A stretch of 47,922 nt of DNA from Candidatus Omnitrophota bacterium. Its GTDB lineage: Bacteria; Omnitrophota; Gorgyraeia; Tantalellales; Tantalellaceae. Position numbers and translations under genes: made by a program. The DNA is taken from positions 1 through 47,922 of the forward strand of contig JAHJBY010000079.1 in NCBI GenBank assembly GCA_018813285.1, read 5' to 3'. Under the pieces are notes generated by a model, which was given only the letters and a program-made list of their open reading frames with translations, was not told the DNA's origin and searched no databases. This document shows, one piece after another, positions 30,921-40,915 of the stretch (position 1 is the first letter of the stretch; each line of letters starts with the position of its first letter).

Positions 30921-32342
30921 CTACCTGCTCCGTTCATAGGCATGCGCCACTCTGATAAGCATTTCCTCTTTAAACGGACCGGCCATGAATTGAAGGCCGA
31001 CAGGAAGTCCGCTTTTATCTTCGCCGCACGGAACGGATATAGCCGGCAGGCCCGCGAGATTCGCCGGAATAGTGAAAATATCCGAAAGATACATCTTTAG
31101 CGGATCATCTATCCGTTCGCCGATCTTAAATGCCGTCGTCGGTGATGTCGGAGTAAGGATGCAATCACACGCGGTAAAGACAGCGCGGAAATCATCCGCT
31201 ATCTTTGTCCTCACCTTTTGGGCTTTGAGATAATATGCATCGTAATATCCGCTCGAAAGAGCGTAAGTCCCAAGAAGTATTCTTCGTTTGGCTTCGGCCC
31301 CGAACCCTTCATTTCTCGATGCTATATACATTTCAATAAGGTCTTCAGCATGGGCGCTTCTTCGTCCGTAATGAACACCTTCGTACCTCGCAAGATTTGA
31401 ACTCGCCTCCGCCGGCGCGATGATGTAATAACAACTGACAGCGTATTTCGTGTGAGGTAAAGACACGTCCACGATCTTCGCCCCCAGCCCTTTCAAGGCC
31501 TTGATCGCTTCCTGAACGCGGCGGGAGACATCTTTGCTTATGCCGCAGGTAAAATATTCCTTCGGTATACCGATTGTGACATCTTTGATATCCCTCTCAA
31601 GGCTGGCAGTATATTCAGGAACATTTATATCTACAGAAGTCGAATCTTTCGCGTCATGCCCGGAAATGACTTCCAGCATACGCGCGCAATCTTCAACATT
31701 GGTGGTCACGGGACCTATCTGATCAAGGCTGGAGGCGAACGCGACAAGCCCGAAGCGCGAAACACGGCCATAGGTAGGTTTAAGACCGACCACACCGCAT
31801 AATGAAGCCGGCTGTCTGACAGATCCGCCTGTATCAGACCCAAGCGCCGCTACTACCTGAGCCGCCGCCACCGCCGCGCATGAACCGCCGGATGATCCGC
31901 CCGGTATCCGCGACAGATCCCTGGGGTTTCTGGTGGGTCCGTAACAAGACGTCTCGCAGGAAGACCCAAAAGCAAACTCATCCATATTGGCTCTTCCCAT
32001 GAGGAGGGCTCCCGCGGCCTGAAGTTTTGTGGCGACAGTCGCATTGTAAGGCGGCCTAAACCCCTCCAAAATACGAGATCCGCAAGTGGTTAATCCGCCT
32101 TTTATGCAAATATTGTCTTTTAAGGCAACAGGAACGCCCCATAAACTGCCCCTTTTGGTCTGCTTCTCCAAAGAAAGGGCTCTATTCGTTATGACATCAG
32201 GATCGATAGCAATGAATGATCGTACGTCTTTATTGATCTCCGCGGCATGCGCGGCCAGATCTTTGGCTGCTAAAGAAAGCGGTTTATTCTCTTTATTTAG
32301 CCACTTTTTATAAGCTGTTATGTTTGATAGTGTTATCTTCAT
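30921..32342 (-). CDS. gatA: Asp-tRNA(Asn)/Glu-tRNA(Gln) amidotransferase subunit A
   Basis: PGGSSGGSCAAVAAAQVVAALGSDTGGSVRQPASLCGVVGLKPTYGRVSRFGLVAFASSLDQIGP. Confidence 0.96.
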   Translation of the reverse strand: MKITLSNITAYKKWLNKENKPLSLAAKDLAAHAAEINKDVRSFIAIDPDVITNRALSLEKQTKRGSLWGVPVALKDNICIKGGLTTCGSRILEGFRPPYNATVATKLQAAGALLMGRANMDEFAFGSSCETSCYGPTRNPRDLSRIPGGSSGGSCAAVAAAQVVAALGSDTGGSVRQPASLCGVVGLKPTYGRVSRFGLVAFASSLDQIGPVTTNVEDCARMLEVISGHDAKDSTSVDINVPEYTASLERDIKDVTIGIPKEYFTCGISKDVSRRVQEAIKALKGLGAKIVDVSLPHTKYAVSCYYIIAPAEASSNLARYEGVHYGRRSAHAEDLIEMYIASRNEGFGAEAKRRILLGTYALSSGYYDAYYLKAQKVRTKIADDFRAVFTACDCILTPTSPTTAFKIGERIDDPLKMYLSDIFTIPANLAGLPAISVPCGEDKSGLPVGLQFMAGPFKEEMLIRVAHAYERSR

Positions 32343-32344
32343 AG

Positions 32345-32494
32345 TATTGCGTGGGCGTATCGCGTTCCGCGTTTTGCCTCATGCGTCTTCTCGTCTTCTC
32401 GTTTTGCGTCTTTGAATTGTGACACAGTCTGCTCGCGCCACGCGTTTCGACCCTTTTTTAGCTGAAAGCTGAAGACTGATAGCTCTATTGCCCC
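32345..32494. repeat. Composite intergenic repeat spacer between gatA and gatC (CGTCTTCT units; GCTGAAA heptamers; AGCTCTATTGCCCC unit)
   Basis: CGTCTTCT CGTCTTCT CGTTTTG CGTCTTT; TTTTTTAGCTGAAAGCTGAAGACTGATAGCTCTATTGCCCC matches 565-610 and 16567-16595. Confidence 0.7.
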
Positions 32495-32806
32495 TTAAAT
32501 AACCCTTGGCACCCTGAAAAACCCGCGGACACTGTCCGGCGCGGCATCAAGCGCCTCTTTTTGGGAAAGAGATCCCCCGGGCACATCTTCCCTGAAAACG
32601 TCCTTCATTGTAGGTAAAACATGGGTTGTCGGCGGGGTTGAATCCGTATCAACCTCGTTTAATTGGGCAATATATTCCAATATCCGCGCCAGCTGGTGTT
32701 GAAACGTAATGGTATCTTTCTCATCCAAAGATAGACGTGATAATTCAGCAACATATTTCACAACATCCGTGCTGATAGGGTTGTTATTAATATTATTCGC
32801 GTTCAT
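32495..32806 (-). CDS. gatC: Asp-tRNA(Asn)/Glu-tRNA(Gln) amidotransferase subunit C
   Basis: VVKYVAELSRLSLDEKD...LARILEYIAQLNEVDTDSTPPTTHVLP...REDVPGGSLSQKEALDAAPD. Confidence 0.94.
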   Translation of the reverse strand: MNANNINNNPISTDVVKYVAELSRLSLDEKDTITFQHQLARILEYIAQLNEVDTDSTPPTTHVLPTMKDVFREDVPGGSLSQKEALDAAPDSVRGFFRVPRVI

Positions 32807-32842
32807 CGGTTTAAATTAACATACAATTTCACGGAAGTCAAC

Positions 32843-33706
32843 TTACTCGCCGCCGCCAGTCACCCCTCCGGCACTGATCACATCGCTGATTTTCGCGTAA
32901 TCAGTAAGTGGAAGATCTTCCGCTCTGAGTGCGGGATCGACACCCGATGCCTCAAATACACCGCCCCACCCGACTCTCGCGATATCAAGGAACATATCAT
33001 GCGAAAGCGGGTTAAGAACTTTCTTGCGCCTTTGGGAAAACGCCTGCCGGATTATCCTGAACATAAGATGTTCATCCCTCACTTTTATCGACGGCTCCGG
33101 CAGAATTTCCATACTCAAAAGGCGTGAATCAACTTTAGGTGTTGGATAAAATGAGTTTTTACCGATCCGAAAAAACTTTTTCACCCGGGTATAGAACTGA
33201 ACGTAGCAGCTTATCGATCCGTAATCTTTTGAACCCGGATGCGCCGTCAAACGCCCGGCATACTCGTCCTGCATTACAAGAACGGCTCTTTTGACACAAG
33301 CGCGATTGTCGATAATGTTCTGTATAATGGGCGTTGTTATGTTGTATGGGATATTACCGTACACTATTATTTTTTCGGAGATTTCGCGGAAGCCCGCGAG
33401 ATCTATCTCCAATATGTCCTTTGAAATAAGAGAAATGTTTTTTTTCGCGCGGAAAAGAGGCTTCATTATGGCGCATATTTTTTTGTCCTTTTCGACAGCG
33501 TAAAGCTTTTTACACATGTCGGCGATATCAAATGACATCACACCGAACCCCGGACCTATCTCCACCACAACATCGTTCGCGTCGATAGTTACGCGCTTCA
33601 AGATATTGTCTCTGACATTCCTGTCGATCAGGAAGTTCTGGCCAAAACGTTTAATAGGACGGAAATCGTGTTCTTTCCATAAGGCTTTCAGTTCACTTAG
33701 ATCCAT
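32843..33706 (-). CDS. rsmA: 16S rRNA dimethyladenosine transferase
   Basis: RFGQNFLIDRNVRDNI; VVEIGPGFGVMS; VYGNIPYNITTPI. Confidence 0.95.
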   Translation of the reverse strand: MDLSELKALWKEHDFRPIKRFGQNFLIDRNVRDNILKRVTIDANDVVVEIGPGFGVMSFDIADMCKKLYAVEKDKKICAIMKPLFRAKKNISLISKDILEIDLAGFREISEKIIVYGNIPYNITTPIIQNIIDNRACVKRAVLVMQDEYAGRLTAHPGSKDYGSISCYVQFYTRVKKFFRIGKNSFYPTPKVDSRLLSMEILPEPSIKVRDEHLMFRIIRQAFSQRRKKVLNPLSHDMFLDIARVGWGGVFEASGVDPALRAEDLPLTDYAKISDVISAGGVTGGGE

Positions 33707-34737
33707 TATTCGCCCGTCGAGCAGGTAATACTTTTGACCGCGAGCTTTATGGCGTGTTCCATCGAACCGGAAGACGCAAGGCCCTTGCCGGCTATGTCAA
33801 AAGCCGTGCCATGATCCGGTGAAGTCCGGATATGCCCCAATCCCAATGTCACGTTCACTCCGTTATCAAAATCCACCATTTTAAACGGAGCCAGACATTG
33901 ATCATGATACATTGAAATGACCACATCTATTTTCTTTGCCAACGCCTGATGAAAAATAACATCCGCTGGAATAGGCCCCTCGATATTCGGATAATCCGCC
34001 CTGATCGCGTCAATGGCCGGAACTATAATATCGATCTCTTCCCGCCCTATGTTCCCATTCTCACCCGCATGCGGGTTTAAGGCTGAAACTCCTATACGCG
34101 CGTCCGTTTTGCCGGCGACAATACGCAGAGAACCTATAACATGCCTGATCGTTTTGATAATGAGATCGGCGGTCAATGTCTTCGCGATATCGTGGACAGG
34201 TATATGTCTCGTCACCGGCACGACCCTCAAAGAATTGCCTATGAGGGCCATGGTAACCATCTCCTTCGAAAAGATCTTTTGCAAAAACTCCGTATGACCG
34301 ACAAAACCCGGGTGAACAGCGGCTATAGCGCTTTTTGCTACAGGCGCTGTTACCATTGCACAGTGTCCTTCTTCTTTTTCAAGCATTCTGGCCGCCGCTG
34401 TAATACACTCCAATGCTTTTCTCGCGCCTTCCGCCGTCGTTTCACCCGGACGAACATTATTAAGCGCGGGGCCCGGATCCAGAATATTCAAACGATCTTC
34501 CGCTAAGCGGATCTCTCCGGGTTCCTCAAAAGAGAACCGGCAAGAGAAAAGCTCTCTTTCTCTTGCCGGGCCAAAAGCCTTTCTTATGACATTTTCATCC
34601 CCCACCATGACAAAAAAAACGGCAAGCCCTCTTATATCCGGGCTTGCCAGGGATTTCGCCGTGATCTCCGGGCCTATACCGGCCGGATCCCCCATGGTTA
34701 TGAAGATACGGGGTTTACTTGTAGGCAATATACGCAT
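33706..34737 (-). CDS. pdxA: 4-hydroxythreonine-4-phosphate dehydrogenase
   Basis: ITMGDPAGIGPEITAKSL; GVSALNPHAGENGNIGREE; MYHDQCLAPFKMVDFDNGVNVTLGL. Confidence 0.96.
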   Translation of the reverse strand: MRILPTSKPRIFITMGDPAGIGPEITAKSLASPDIRGLAVFFVMVGDENVIRKAFGPARERELFSCRFSFEEPGEIRLAEDRLNILDPGPALNNVRPGETTAEGARKALECITAAARMLEKEEGHCAMVTAPVAKSAIAAVHPGFVGHTEFLQKIFSKEMVTMALIGNSLRVVPVTRHIPVHDIAKTLTADLIIKTIRHVIGSLRIVAGKTDARIGVSALNPHAGENGNIGREEIDIIVPAIDAIRADYPNIEGPIPADVIFHQALAKKIDVVISMYHDQCLAPFKMVDFDNGVNVTLGLGHIRTSPDHGTAFDIAGKGLASSGSMEHAIKLAVKSITCSTGE

Positions 34738-35680
34738 TCTTTCGTTTCTCTTCCAGCCATTCCATCAGAGCTTTTTCAAATTTTTTCTTAAATATTTCTC
34801 CTCTCAAGAAATCGCTTACCTCCGCCAGTTCAAGTTTTCTGGGTTCTTCTATCTCTTCCACCAGAAACACATGATACCCTATGCGTGTTTCGACCACTTT
34901 CGTCAGATCCCCCTTATCACTGCTGAATATTACTTCTTCCATCTCCGGCAAAAGCTGACCCTTGACCACATAGCCTATTTCTCCGCCTTTTTCCGCATAC
35001 GGGCCTTCCGAATATTCTTTTGCCACCTCGCTGATGTCCGCTCCGCCTTCAATCCGTTTCTTGAGATCCTTGATCTTTCTCATACCCTCTTCGTCATCCT
35101 CACCTTTACGGACCATCACAGTACTGACTTTCATCCGGCGCGGCGTCACAAACTGTTCTTCGTTCTCCTTGTAAAGGTCATTTATTTCCGCCGGAGTAAC
35201 CACTATGCGGGCCGACACCTCTTGCTCAACGACTTGCTGTGCCAACATCTGTTCCGATACTTCTTTTGTAAATTCCGTTAGATTAGTGCCCCTCTCATTT
35301 AGCGCCTGGAGAAATGTATCTTCATCCGGATAATATGCCTTGATCTGATCAACGCGTTTTTGCACCTCTTCCTCTTTCGCCTCTACTTTCGCCTTTTTAG
35401 CCTCGCTTATCGCGATCTTCGTGTCTATCATCTGCCTGAGAAGCGCTTCTTTTGTCTCTGCCAAACGTTTTTCTAATTCCCCGCCTTTGAAATTTTCTTC
35501 GTAACTTTGCTGCACCGGTATAAAGATCTTGTCAAATTCACGCTGGGTTATCACTTCATCGTTAACCACCACTATGACCTTATCAAGCACCTCAGCGCGA
35601 GACAACGTACACGAAAGCAACAGACAACTCGCAACTGCGTTAAAAATAAATCCTCTGATGTTCACATTTTTCATGTTCAC
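34715..35680 (-). CDS. SurA-type periplasmic peptidyl-prolyl isomerase
   Basis: Signal peptide; EVLDKVIVVVNDEVITQREFDKIF; parvulin segment YSEGPYAEKGGEIGYVVKGQLLPEMEEVIFS. Confidence 0.88.
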   Translation of the reverse strand: MNMKNVNIRGFIFNAVASCLLLSCTLSRAEVLDKVIVVVNDEVITQREFDKIFIPVQQSYEENFKGGELEKRLAETKEALLRQMIDTKIAISEAKKAKVEAKEEEVQKRVDQIKAYYPDEDTFLQALNERGTNLTEFTKEVSEQMLAQQVVEQEVSARIVVTPAEINDLYKENEEQFVTPRRMKVSTVMVRKGEDDEEGMRKIKDLKKRIEGGADISEVAKEYSEGPYAEKGGEIGYVVKGQLLPEMEEVIFSSDKGDLTKVVETRIGYHVFLVEEIEEPRKLELAEVSDFLRGEIFKKKFEKALMEWLEEKRKNAYIAYK

Positions 35681-35700
35681 TTTCTTCCTCCCTGAATTTT

Positions 35701-36558
35701 TTATTCCCCGGCCTTTTCCAGGATATCTTCATTTATCTCTATCTCTGTTTCATCGTTCAATCGTTTCAACAATAAATTGAATTTCTGGCGCCTGTCCCCT
35801 CTGTATAGATCGGACGCGATCTTATCCCGCACACGGTCTATCGGCATCAAAACCGGTTCTTTTCGGTCCGTAAGCATGATTATATGGTAACCCAGTTTGC
35901 TTTTTACCGGCCCGCTTATCTCCCCGACTTCGAGGACATTACACGCGTTCTCAAACTCCGGCATAAGCTGACCCTTCGGGAAATACCCTATGTCCCCACC
36001 CGTCTGGGCAGTTGGATCTATAGATTTTGCGCGTGCCAATTCATCAAAAGATGCCCCCAGGTCAAGTTCTTCCCGGATCCCTTCTGCCCTCTCCTTGCTC
36101 GGAAGAAGAATATGTGACGCCCTCAATGTCTCCGGCATCATATAAGCGTCCTTGTTCGCGTTATACTCCGTGATGATGTCTTCCTCAGTCACTTTTATCG
36201 TATCGTCCACATTATCCTTTAGATAACGGGCTATCAATATTTTTACCGTCGCCGCCCCTATGACCTTTTGGACATCTTCGTCCTTATCAAGCCCGTTCCG
36301 AACAGCTTCCTGATAAAGCAACGTATCGTTTATGATCTCCTGCAAAAAATCCTTTTTGCGTTTTTTTATGACTTCCTGATACCGCACCGGCAGATGGGCT
36401 ATCCTGTCATTAAATTCCGTGACAGTGATCACATCATCGCCTATCCTGGCGATCGTTTCTTCCCTGCCGGGAGTCCGGCTACAACCCACGATCCCGGCAG
36501 ATAGAGCCGCAATTATCAAAAATGCCGCGACACCCGCCGCTTTTGTTTTTCTCCGCAT
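35701..36558 (-). CDS. PpiC-type peptidyl-prolyl isomerase, lipoprotein
   Basis: Lipobox AGIVGCSR; ARIGDDVITVTEFNDRI; RASHILLPS; GGDIGYFPKGQLMPEFENAC. Confidence 0.88.
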   Translation of the reverse strand: MRRKTKAAGVAAFLIIAALSAGIVGCSRTPGREETIARIGDDVITVTEFNDRIAHLPVRYQEVIKKRKKDFLQEIINDTLLYQEAVRNGLDKDEDVQKVIGAATVKILIARYLKDNVDDTIKVTEEDIITEYNANKDAYMMPETLRASHILLPSKERAEGIREELDLGASFDELARAKSIDPTAQTGGDIGYFPKGQLMPEFENACNVLEVGEISGPVKSKLGYHIIMLTDRKEPVLMPIDRVRDKIASDLYRGDRRQKFNLLLKRLNDETEIEINEDILEKAGE

Positions 36559-36645
36559 AAATACCTTTCGATCGTAATGTGTTTACCATACATATTATTA
36601 GTATAACGTTCCTTCGTCAAGTCATTTCTATTTCGTGGATATCGT

Positions 36646-36705
36646 GTAGGGGCGAAAAATGTTTCGCCCTTTTTGATTTGAGGGCGAATAGTTATTCGCC
36701 CCTAC
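36646..36705. repeat. 60-bp palindromic GTAGGGGCGAA... element (MITE/REP-like)
   Basis: GTAGGGGCGAAAAATGTTTCGCCCT ... AGGGCGAATAGTTATTCGCCCCTAC; related to 16360-16488; contains the mfd stop codon. Confidence 0.85.
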
Positions 36706-38588
36706 GATTTCAACTTTGTTATCTCCTCTCGCAATAGCCTGCAATAAAGGTCGAACCCAACTTGATCAATAAACCCGCTTTGTTCCACTCCGAGGATATC
36801 CCCGGCTCCCCGCATTTCAAGGTCCCGCATCGCCAATTTAAAACCTGAACCGAGTTCCTGATATTTTTTTATAGCGGCAAGGCGTTCCCGCACATCGTGT
36901 GTCAACGTTGACTGATCGCGAACCACGAGATACGCGAATGCCTGCCGGTTGAACCTGCCTATCCTTCCGCGGAGCTGATAGAGATCCGCAAGTCCGAACT
37001 TATCGGCTTCGTTTATAAACATCGTGTTAGCGTTGGGGATATCGATACCGGACTCTATTATGGTCGTAGAAACAAGAACATCCACCTCCCCCCTGATGAA
37101 ACGGATCATGGTTTTCTCAAGTGTTTTGGCGCTCATTTGCCCATGGCCGACAAGAAGCCTTGCTTCTGGAACAAGCTGAGAGACATCCATTGCCACTCTA
37201 TCAATGGTCTCGACACGATTATGAACAAAATACACCTGACCGCCGCGGGCTAACTCCTTTTTAACCGCGGCTTTTATAATGCCTTTGTCATACTCAATGA
37301 CCTCCGTTTCAACGGATAGCCTTTCAAGCGGCGGAGTTTCTATGACTGAAATGTCCTTTCCTCCGACCAGCGCCAGATATAGTGTTCTCGGAATGGGTGT
37401 AGCCGTTAAAGTCAGGATATCTACATCCACTTTCATCCTTTTTATCTTGTCCTTCTGCATTACTCCAAAACGTTGTTCCTCATCAATTATCAAAAGCCCG
37501 AGATCTTTAAATTTGACATCGTCGGAAAGTAAACGATGTGTTCCTATGACAATATCAACTTTGCCGTTCCTTGTGTCCTCTATCACCTCTTTCTGTTCCG
37601 ACCCGGAACAAAACCGGTTAAGCATTCTTATATTGACCGGATAATCTTTAAATCGTGAGTTAAACGTGTCCGTATGCTGTTCCGCGAGTATCGTGGTTGG
37701 GACAAGAAATCCTACCTGTTTACCATCCATTACCGCTTTGAACGCGGCCCTTAACGCGACTTCTGTCTTACCATACCCGACGTCACCACACAAAAGGCGG
37801 TCCATCGCCACATGTCTTTCCATATCACGCTTAACTTCTTCCGTCGCCTTGAGCTGATCTCGAGTCTCCGTGTACGGGAACTTATTCTCCACCTCTTTCT
37901 GCCAATCCGTGTCTTTGCTGAACGGATGGGCCATACCGCTCTCGCGCCGAGCCTGCAGGGTCAAAAGGTCCATAGCTGTCTTTGCGGCGCCTTTTGACGC
38001 TTTTTTCTTCGTATATTCCCATTTCTTTCCTTTGAGATCATTAACTTTAGGGGGTTTGCGGTGAAACGAAACATATCGCTGAAGCTTGTCGAGATCGGAA
38101 CTTTCGATATAAAGCCGGTCGCCGCCTTTGTATTCAAGGACGAAAAAGTCCTTTTTCACATCGTTGTGAAACATTTTTTTAAGCCCAAGATATTTCCCAA
38201 TGCCATAGTCGATATGCACAATAAAATCACCCGGTTCAATATCGACGAAGGAGTTGATCGGCTGCTCACCCGCCTCCATCCCCGGCTTCCTGAAACCGGC
38301 ACGACGGAGCGTAGTTGCCGGAAGAATAATGACCACGCTATGAGTATCTATGGCCTTAAAGGTCAGAGTATCCACACTCTTTATCGACCGGACCTTGTCA
38401 CCCGCCGCGTCGATCCGCACCGGATACTCGAAATTAACCGGATACACCATCAATGTCTCACCCGTAAGGCTGCAATCGCCTTCTCTCGATACCCGGCGGC
38501 ATCTGGAATAGCCCGCTTTATCAAGCGAACGAACGGCAAGATCCAGATCGATCGTCTCATCTACATAAAACTTTATAGAGTCAAACAT
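36702..38588 (-). CDS. mfd: Short Mfd-like transcription-repair coupling factor (RID plus RecG-like translocase; no UvrA-binding N-terminus, no D7)
   Basis: FIVHIDYGIGKYLGLKKM (CarD/RID-like); GDVGYGKTEVALRAAFKAVMDGKQVGFLVPTTILAEQH; DEEQRFGV; LTATPIPRTL; QLRGRIGR; DLEMRGAGDILGVEQSG. Confidence 0.88.
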   Translation of the reverse strand: MFDSIKFYVDETIDLDLAVRSLDKAGYSRCRRVSREGDCSLTGETLMVYPVNFEYPVRIDAAGDKVRSIKSVDTLTFKAIDTHSVVIILPATTLRRAGFRKPGMEAGEQPINSFVDIEPGDFIVHIDYGIGKYLGLKKMFHNDVKKDFFVLEYKGGDRLYIESSDLDKLQRYVSFHRKPPKVNDLKGKKWEYTKKKASKGAAKTAMDLLTLQARRESGMAHPFSKDTDWQKEVENKFPYTETRDQLKATEEVKRDMERHVAMDRLLCGDVGYGKTEVALRAAFKAVMDGKQVGFLVPTTILAEQHTDTFNSRFKDYPVNIRMLNRFCSGSEQKEVIEDTRNGKVDIVIGTHRLLSDDVKFKDLGLLIIDEEQRFGVMQKDKIKRMKVDVDILTLTATPIPRTLYLALVGGKDISVIETPPLERLSVETEVIEYDKGIIKAAVKKELARGGQVYFVHNRVETIDRVAMDVSQLVPEARLLVGHGQMSAKTLEKTMIRFIRGEVDVLVSTTIIESGIDIPNANTMFINEADKFGLADLYQLRGRIGRFNRQAFAYLVVRDQSTLTHDVRERLAAIKKYQELGSGFKLAMRDLEMRGAGDILGVEQSGFIDQVGFDLYCRLLREEITKLKS

Positions 38589-38612
38589 GAGGATAATTTA
38601 TCTGAAAACTCT

Positions 38613-40298
38613 CTACATCTTCTCCGGGAGCGTGATATTTAGAAGTCCCAGACCATTTACCAGGACGATCTTAACGCATTCGACAAGATATAATCTGGCT
38701 CCTGTAAGCCCGGAATCTTCTGAAACCACACGGCATTCGGTGTAAAAGGAGTGAAAGTTTCTGGCCAGTTCGTTGAGGTAAGTTATCAGTTTCCCTGGTT
38801 CGAGAGTATCGGCGCTTGATCGGACGATCATCGGGAATTCGCTCAATTTCCTCATTAGTTCTTTTTCCTGTTTCTCGCCCAATAGCCCAAGATCGGCATT
38901 CTTAGAGGAAATATTCGTTTTTCCTTTCTGATTGTGCTTGAGTATACTGCATATTCTGGCGTGGGCATATTGTACGTAAAAAACCGGATTGTCCGTGGAC
39001 TCTTTTTTAGCAAGCTCAATATCAAAATCCAGATGGCTGTCCAGTTTTCTCATCAAAAAACAAAACCGGGTGACATCGGTGCCTATTTCATCCATAAGCT
39101 CCCTGAGACTTATAAATTCGCCTTTCCTGGTGGACATAGAGACCGTTTCGCCGTTTCGCAGCAGAGTCACCAGCTGAACTATCAGGATATCAAGTGTTTC
39201 CGAGGGATGTCCGAGCGCCTGAACCGACGCTTTCATCCGTTTGATATAGCCGTGATGATCCGGTCCCAGAAGATCTATCAACCAGTCATATCCCCTCTGA
39301 TATTTGTCATCATGATAAGCGATATCCGGTGCCAGATATGTATACGTTCCGTCATTTTTTATCACAACACGATCCTTGTCATCACCGAAACTTGTTGATC
39401 GGAACCACGTTGCATCATCTTCCCGGTAAATATGCCCTTTCTTCTCCAGCGTCTTTAATATTTTGTCTACTTTGTCGTGTCCCTCGATCTTCGCCTGGCT
39501 GGTCCAGACATCAAATTTCACACGAAAATCCTCAAGATCCCTCCGGATCAGTTTCATCATATGACGAACAGCGTATTCTCTGAAAAAGTCTTCGGTAGCA
39601 ACCCCTTTTTTAAGAAGTTTGTCGCCTTTTTCCTGTTTGATCTCTTCCGCTATGTCCGCAATATACTCGCCCATGTACCCGTCTTCGGGCATCTCCTCGT
39701 TCTTACCGAAAAGGTTACGGTAACGGACTTCAACCGATCTCGCAAGCATCGTGATCTGCCTGCCAAAATCGTTCAGATAATACTCATTTGTAACATGATA
39801 CCCGTTGAATCTCAATACGCGTGAAAGCGCGTCCCCGATCGCCGCCTGTCTGCCATGCGCGATAGTAAGAGGACCGGTAGGATTCGCTGAGACAAATTCG
39901 AGATTTACCTTCTTCCCTTTTCCGTGATCAGAAGATCCAAACTTCCCGTTCTTCCTCTTAATGTCCTTAAGTAGCTCTAAATAGTACAATCCGGAGAACC
40001 ATATGTTTATAAACCCGCCTTTGGGTTCCACTTTATCGATCTCAAAGATGGAATCCAGCATTCCGGAAACACGCTCACTGATCTTACCGGAGATGACAGC
40101 AGGCGGCGCTTTGATCACTCGCGCGAACCGCATAGCTATGTTGGACGTCAGATCACCAAACTGTTTGTCTTTGGGTTCTTGCAGATGATCTCCAGGGACC
40201 GGCGGAAGAGGAACGCCCGGGCACATTTCCCGGAAAACATCCTGAAATGCCTTCAATATGATTTCTGATATTCTTTCTATCGGGTCTTTTTTAGACAT
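38613..40298 (-). CDS. argS: Arginyl-tRNA synthetase
   Basis: NLEFVSANPTGPLTIAHGRQAAIGDALSRVL; VSMSTRKGEFISLREL. Confidence 0.96.
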   Translation of the reverse strand: MSKKDPIERISEIILKAFQDVFREMCPGVPLPPVPGDHLQEPKDKQFGDLTSNIAMRFARVIKAPPAVISGKISERVSGMLDSIFEIDKVEPKGGFINIWFSGLYYLELLKDIKRKNGKFGSSDHGKGKKVNLEFVSANPTGPLTIAHGRQAAIGDALSRVLRFNGYHVTNEYYLNDFGRQITMLARSVEVRYRNLFGKNEEMPEDGYMGEYIADIAEEIKQEKGDKLLKKGVATEDFFREYAVRHMMKLIRRDLEDFRVKFDVWTSQAKIEGHDKVDKILKTLEKKGHIYREDDATWFRSTSFGDDKDRVVIKNDGTYTYLAPDIAYHDDKYQRGYDWLIDLLGPDHHGYIKRMKASVQALGHPSETLDILIVQLVTLLRNGETVSMSTRKGEFISLRELMDEIGTDVTRFCFLMRKLDSHLDFDIELAKKESTDNPVFYVQYAHARICSILKHNQKGKTNISSKNADLGLLGEKQEKELMRKLSEFPMIVRSSADTLEPGKLITYLNELARNFHSFYTECRVVSEDSGLTGARLYLVECVKIVLVNGLGLLNITLPEKM

Positions 40299-40666
40299 TT
40301 GTCATCAAATATTTCCCGGGGAGCGTCAGCCCATAATTTTTCAAGCGCGTAGAATTCCCTCGTTCGGGCGTAAAAAACATGCACAACAACATCACCATAA
40401 TCCATAAGAACCCATTGTGGGTCTTGACGTCCTTGTATGTTCATAGAAGAGATTTTTTTTGCGGATAGACTTTTATCTATTGCCTTGGAAATAGCTTTGA
40501 TCATACGCGGAGAAGCGGCCGATATCAGCACAAACCAATCACAAACTGTCGAGATCCCACGCATGTCCAAGAGGACAATGTCACGACCCTTCTTTTCTAA
40601 TGCTAACCTGGATACAAGCAAGGCCGTTTTGTGTGCCTTGTCACTTTCTTTAACCACAAATGGCAT
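40277..40666 (-). CDS. rsfS: Ribosomal silencing factor RsfS
   Basis: DIVLLDMRGISTVCDWFVLISAASPRMIKAI; QGRQDPQWVLMDYGDVVVHVFYARTREFYALEKLW. Confidence 0.95.
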   Translation of the reverse strand: MPFVVKESDKAHKTALLVSRLALEKKGRDIVLLDMRGISTVCDWFVLISAASPRMIKAISKAIDKSLSAKKISSMNIQGRQDPQWVLMDYGDVVVHVFYARTREFYALEKLWADAPREIFDDKCLKKTR

Positions 40667-40680
40667 TTTCTAACAGACCA

Positions 40681-40824
40681 TTATTTACCGAGGATCCTAT
40701 ACATACCTGTTCCACAATCCGGACATGCGCCCTTCAGGGCCTTCCTGCCGTTCTTCATTGTTACTTCTTTGGCATCTTTCATTTCCTTCTTCGCCTTGCA
40801 CTTTACGCAATAACCCTCCGCCAT
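40681..40824 (-). CDS. Small zinc-ribbon protein (DUF5679-like)
   Basis: MAEGYCVKCKAKKEMKDAKEVTMKNGRKALKGACPDCGTGMYRILGK; two CxxC pairs; start trimmed to 40824. Confidence 0.85.
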   Translation of the reverse strand: MAEGYCVKCKAKKEMKDAKEVTMKNGRKALKGACPDCGTGMYRILGK

Positions 40825-40915
40825 GAAACACCCCCGTTTCGTTGTTCTAACGTTCACTTCAAACACAAGTGTATCATACTGATAACAAAAGTCAAGCTTG
40901 CGGTTGGCTATCCAG

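Noticed and set aside
30866-30943. Extended GatB start at 30943
   Set aside because: Overlaps the gatA 3' end; homology begins at MDKKGKYETVVGLEVHVQ
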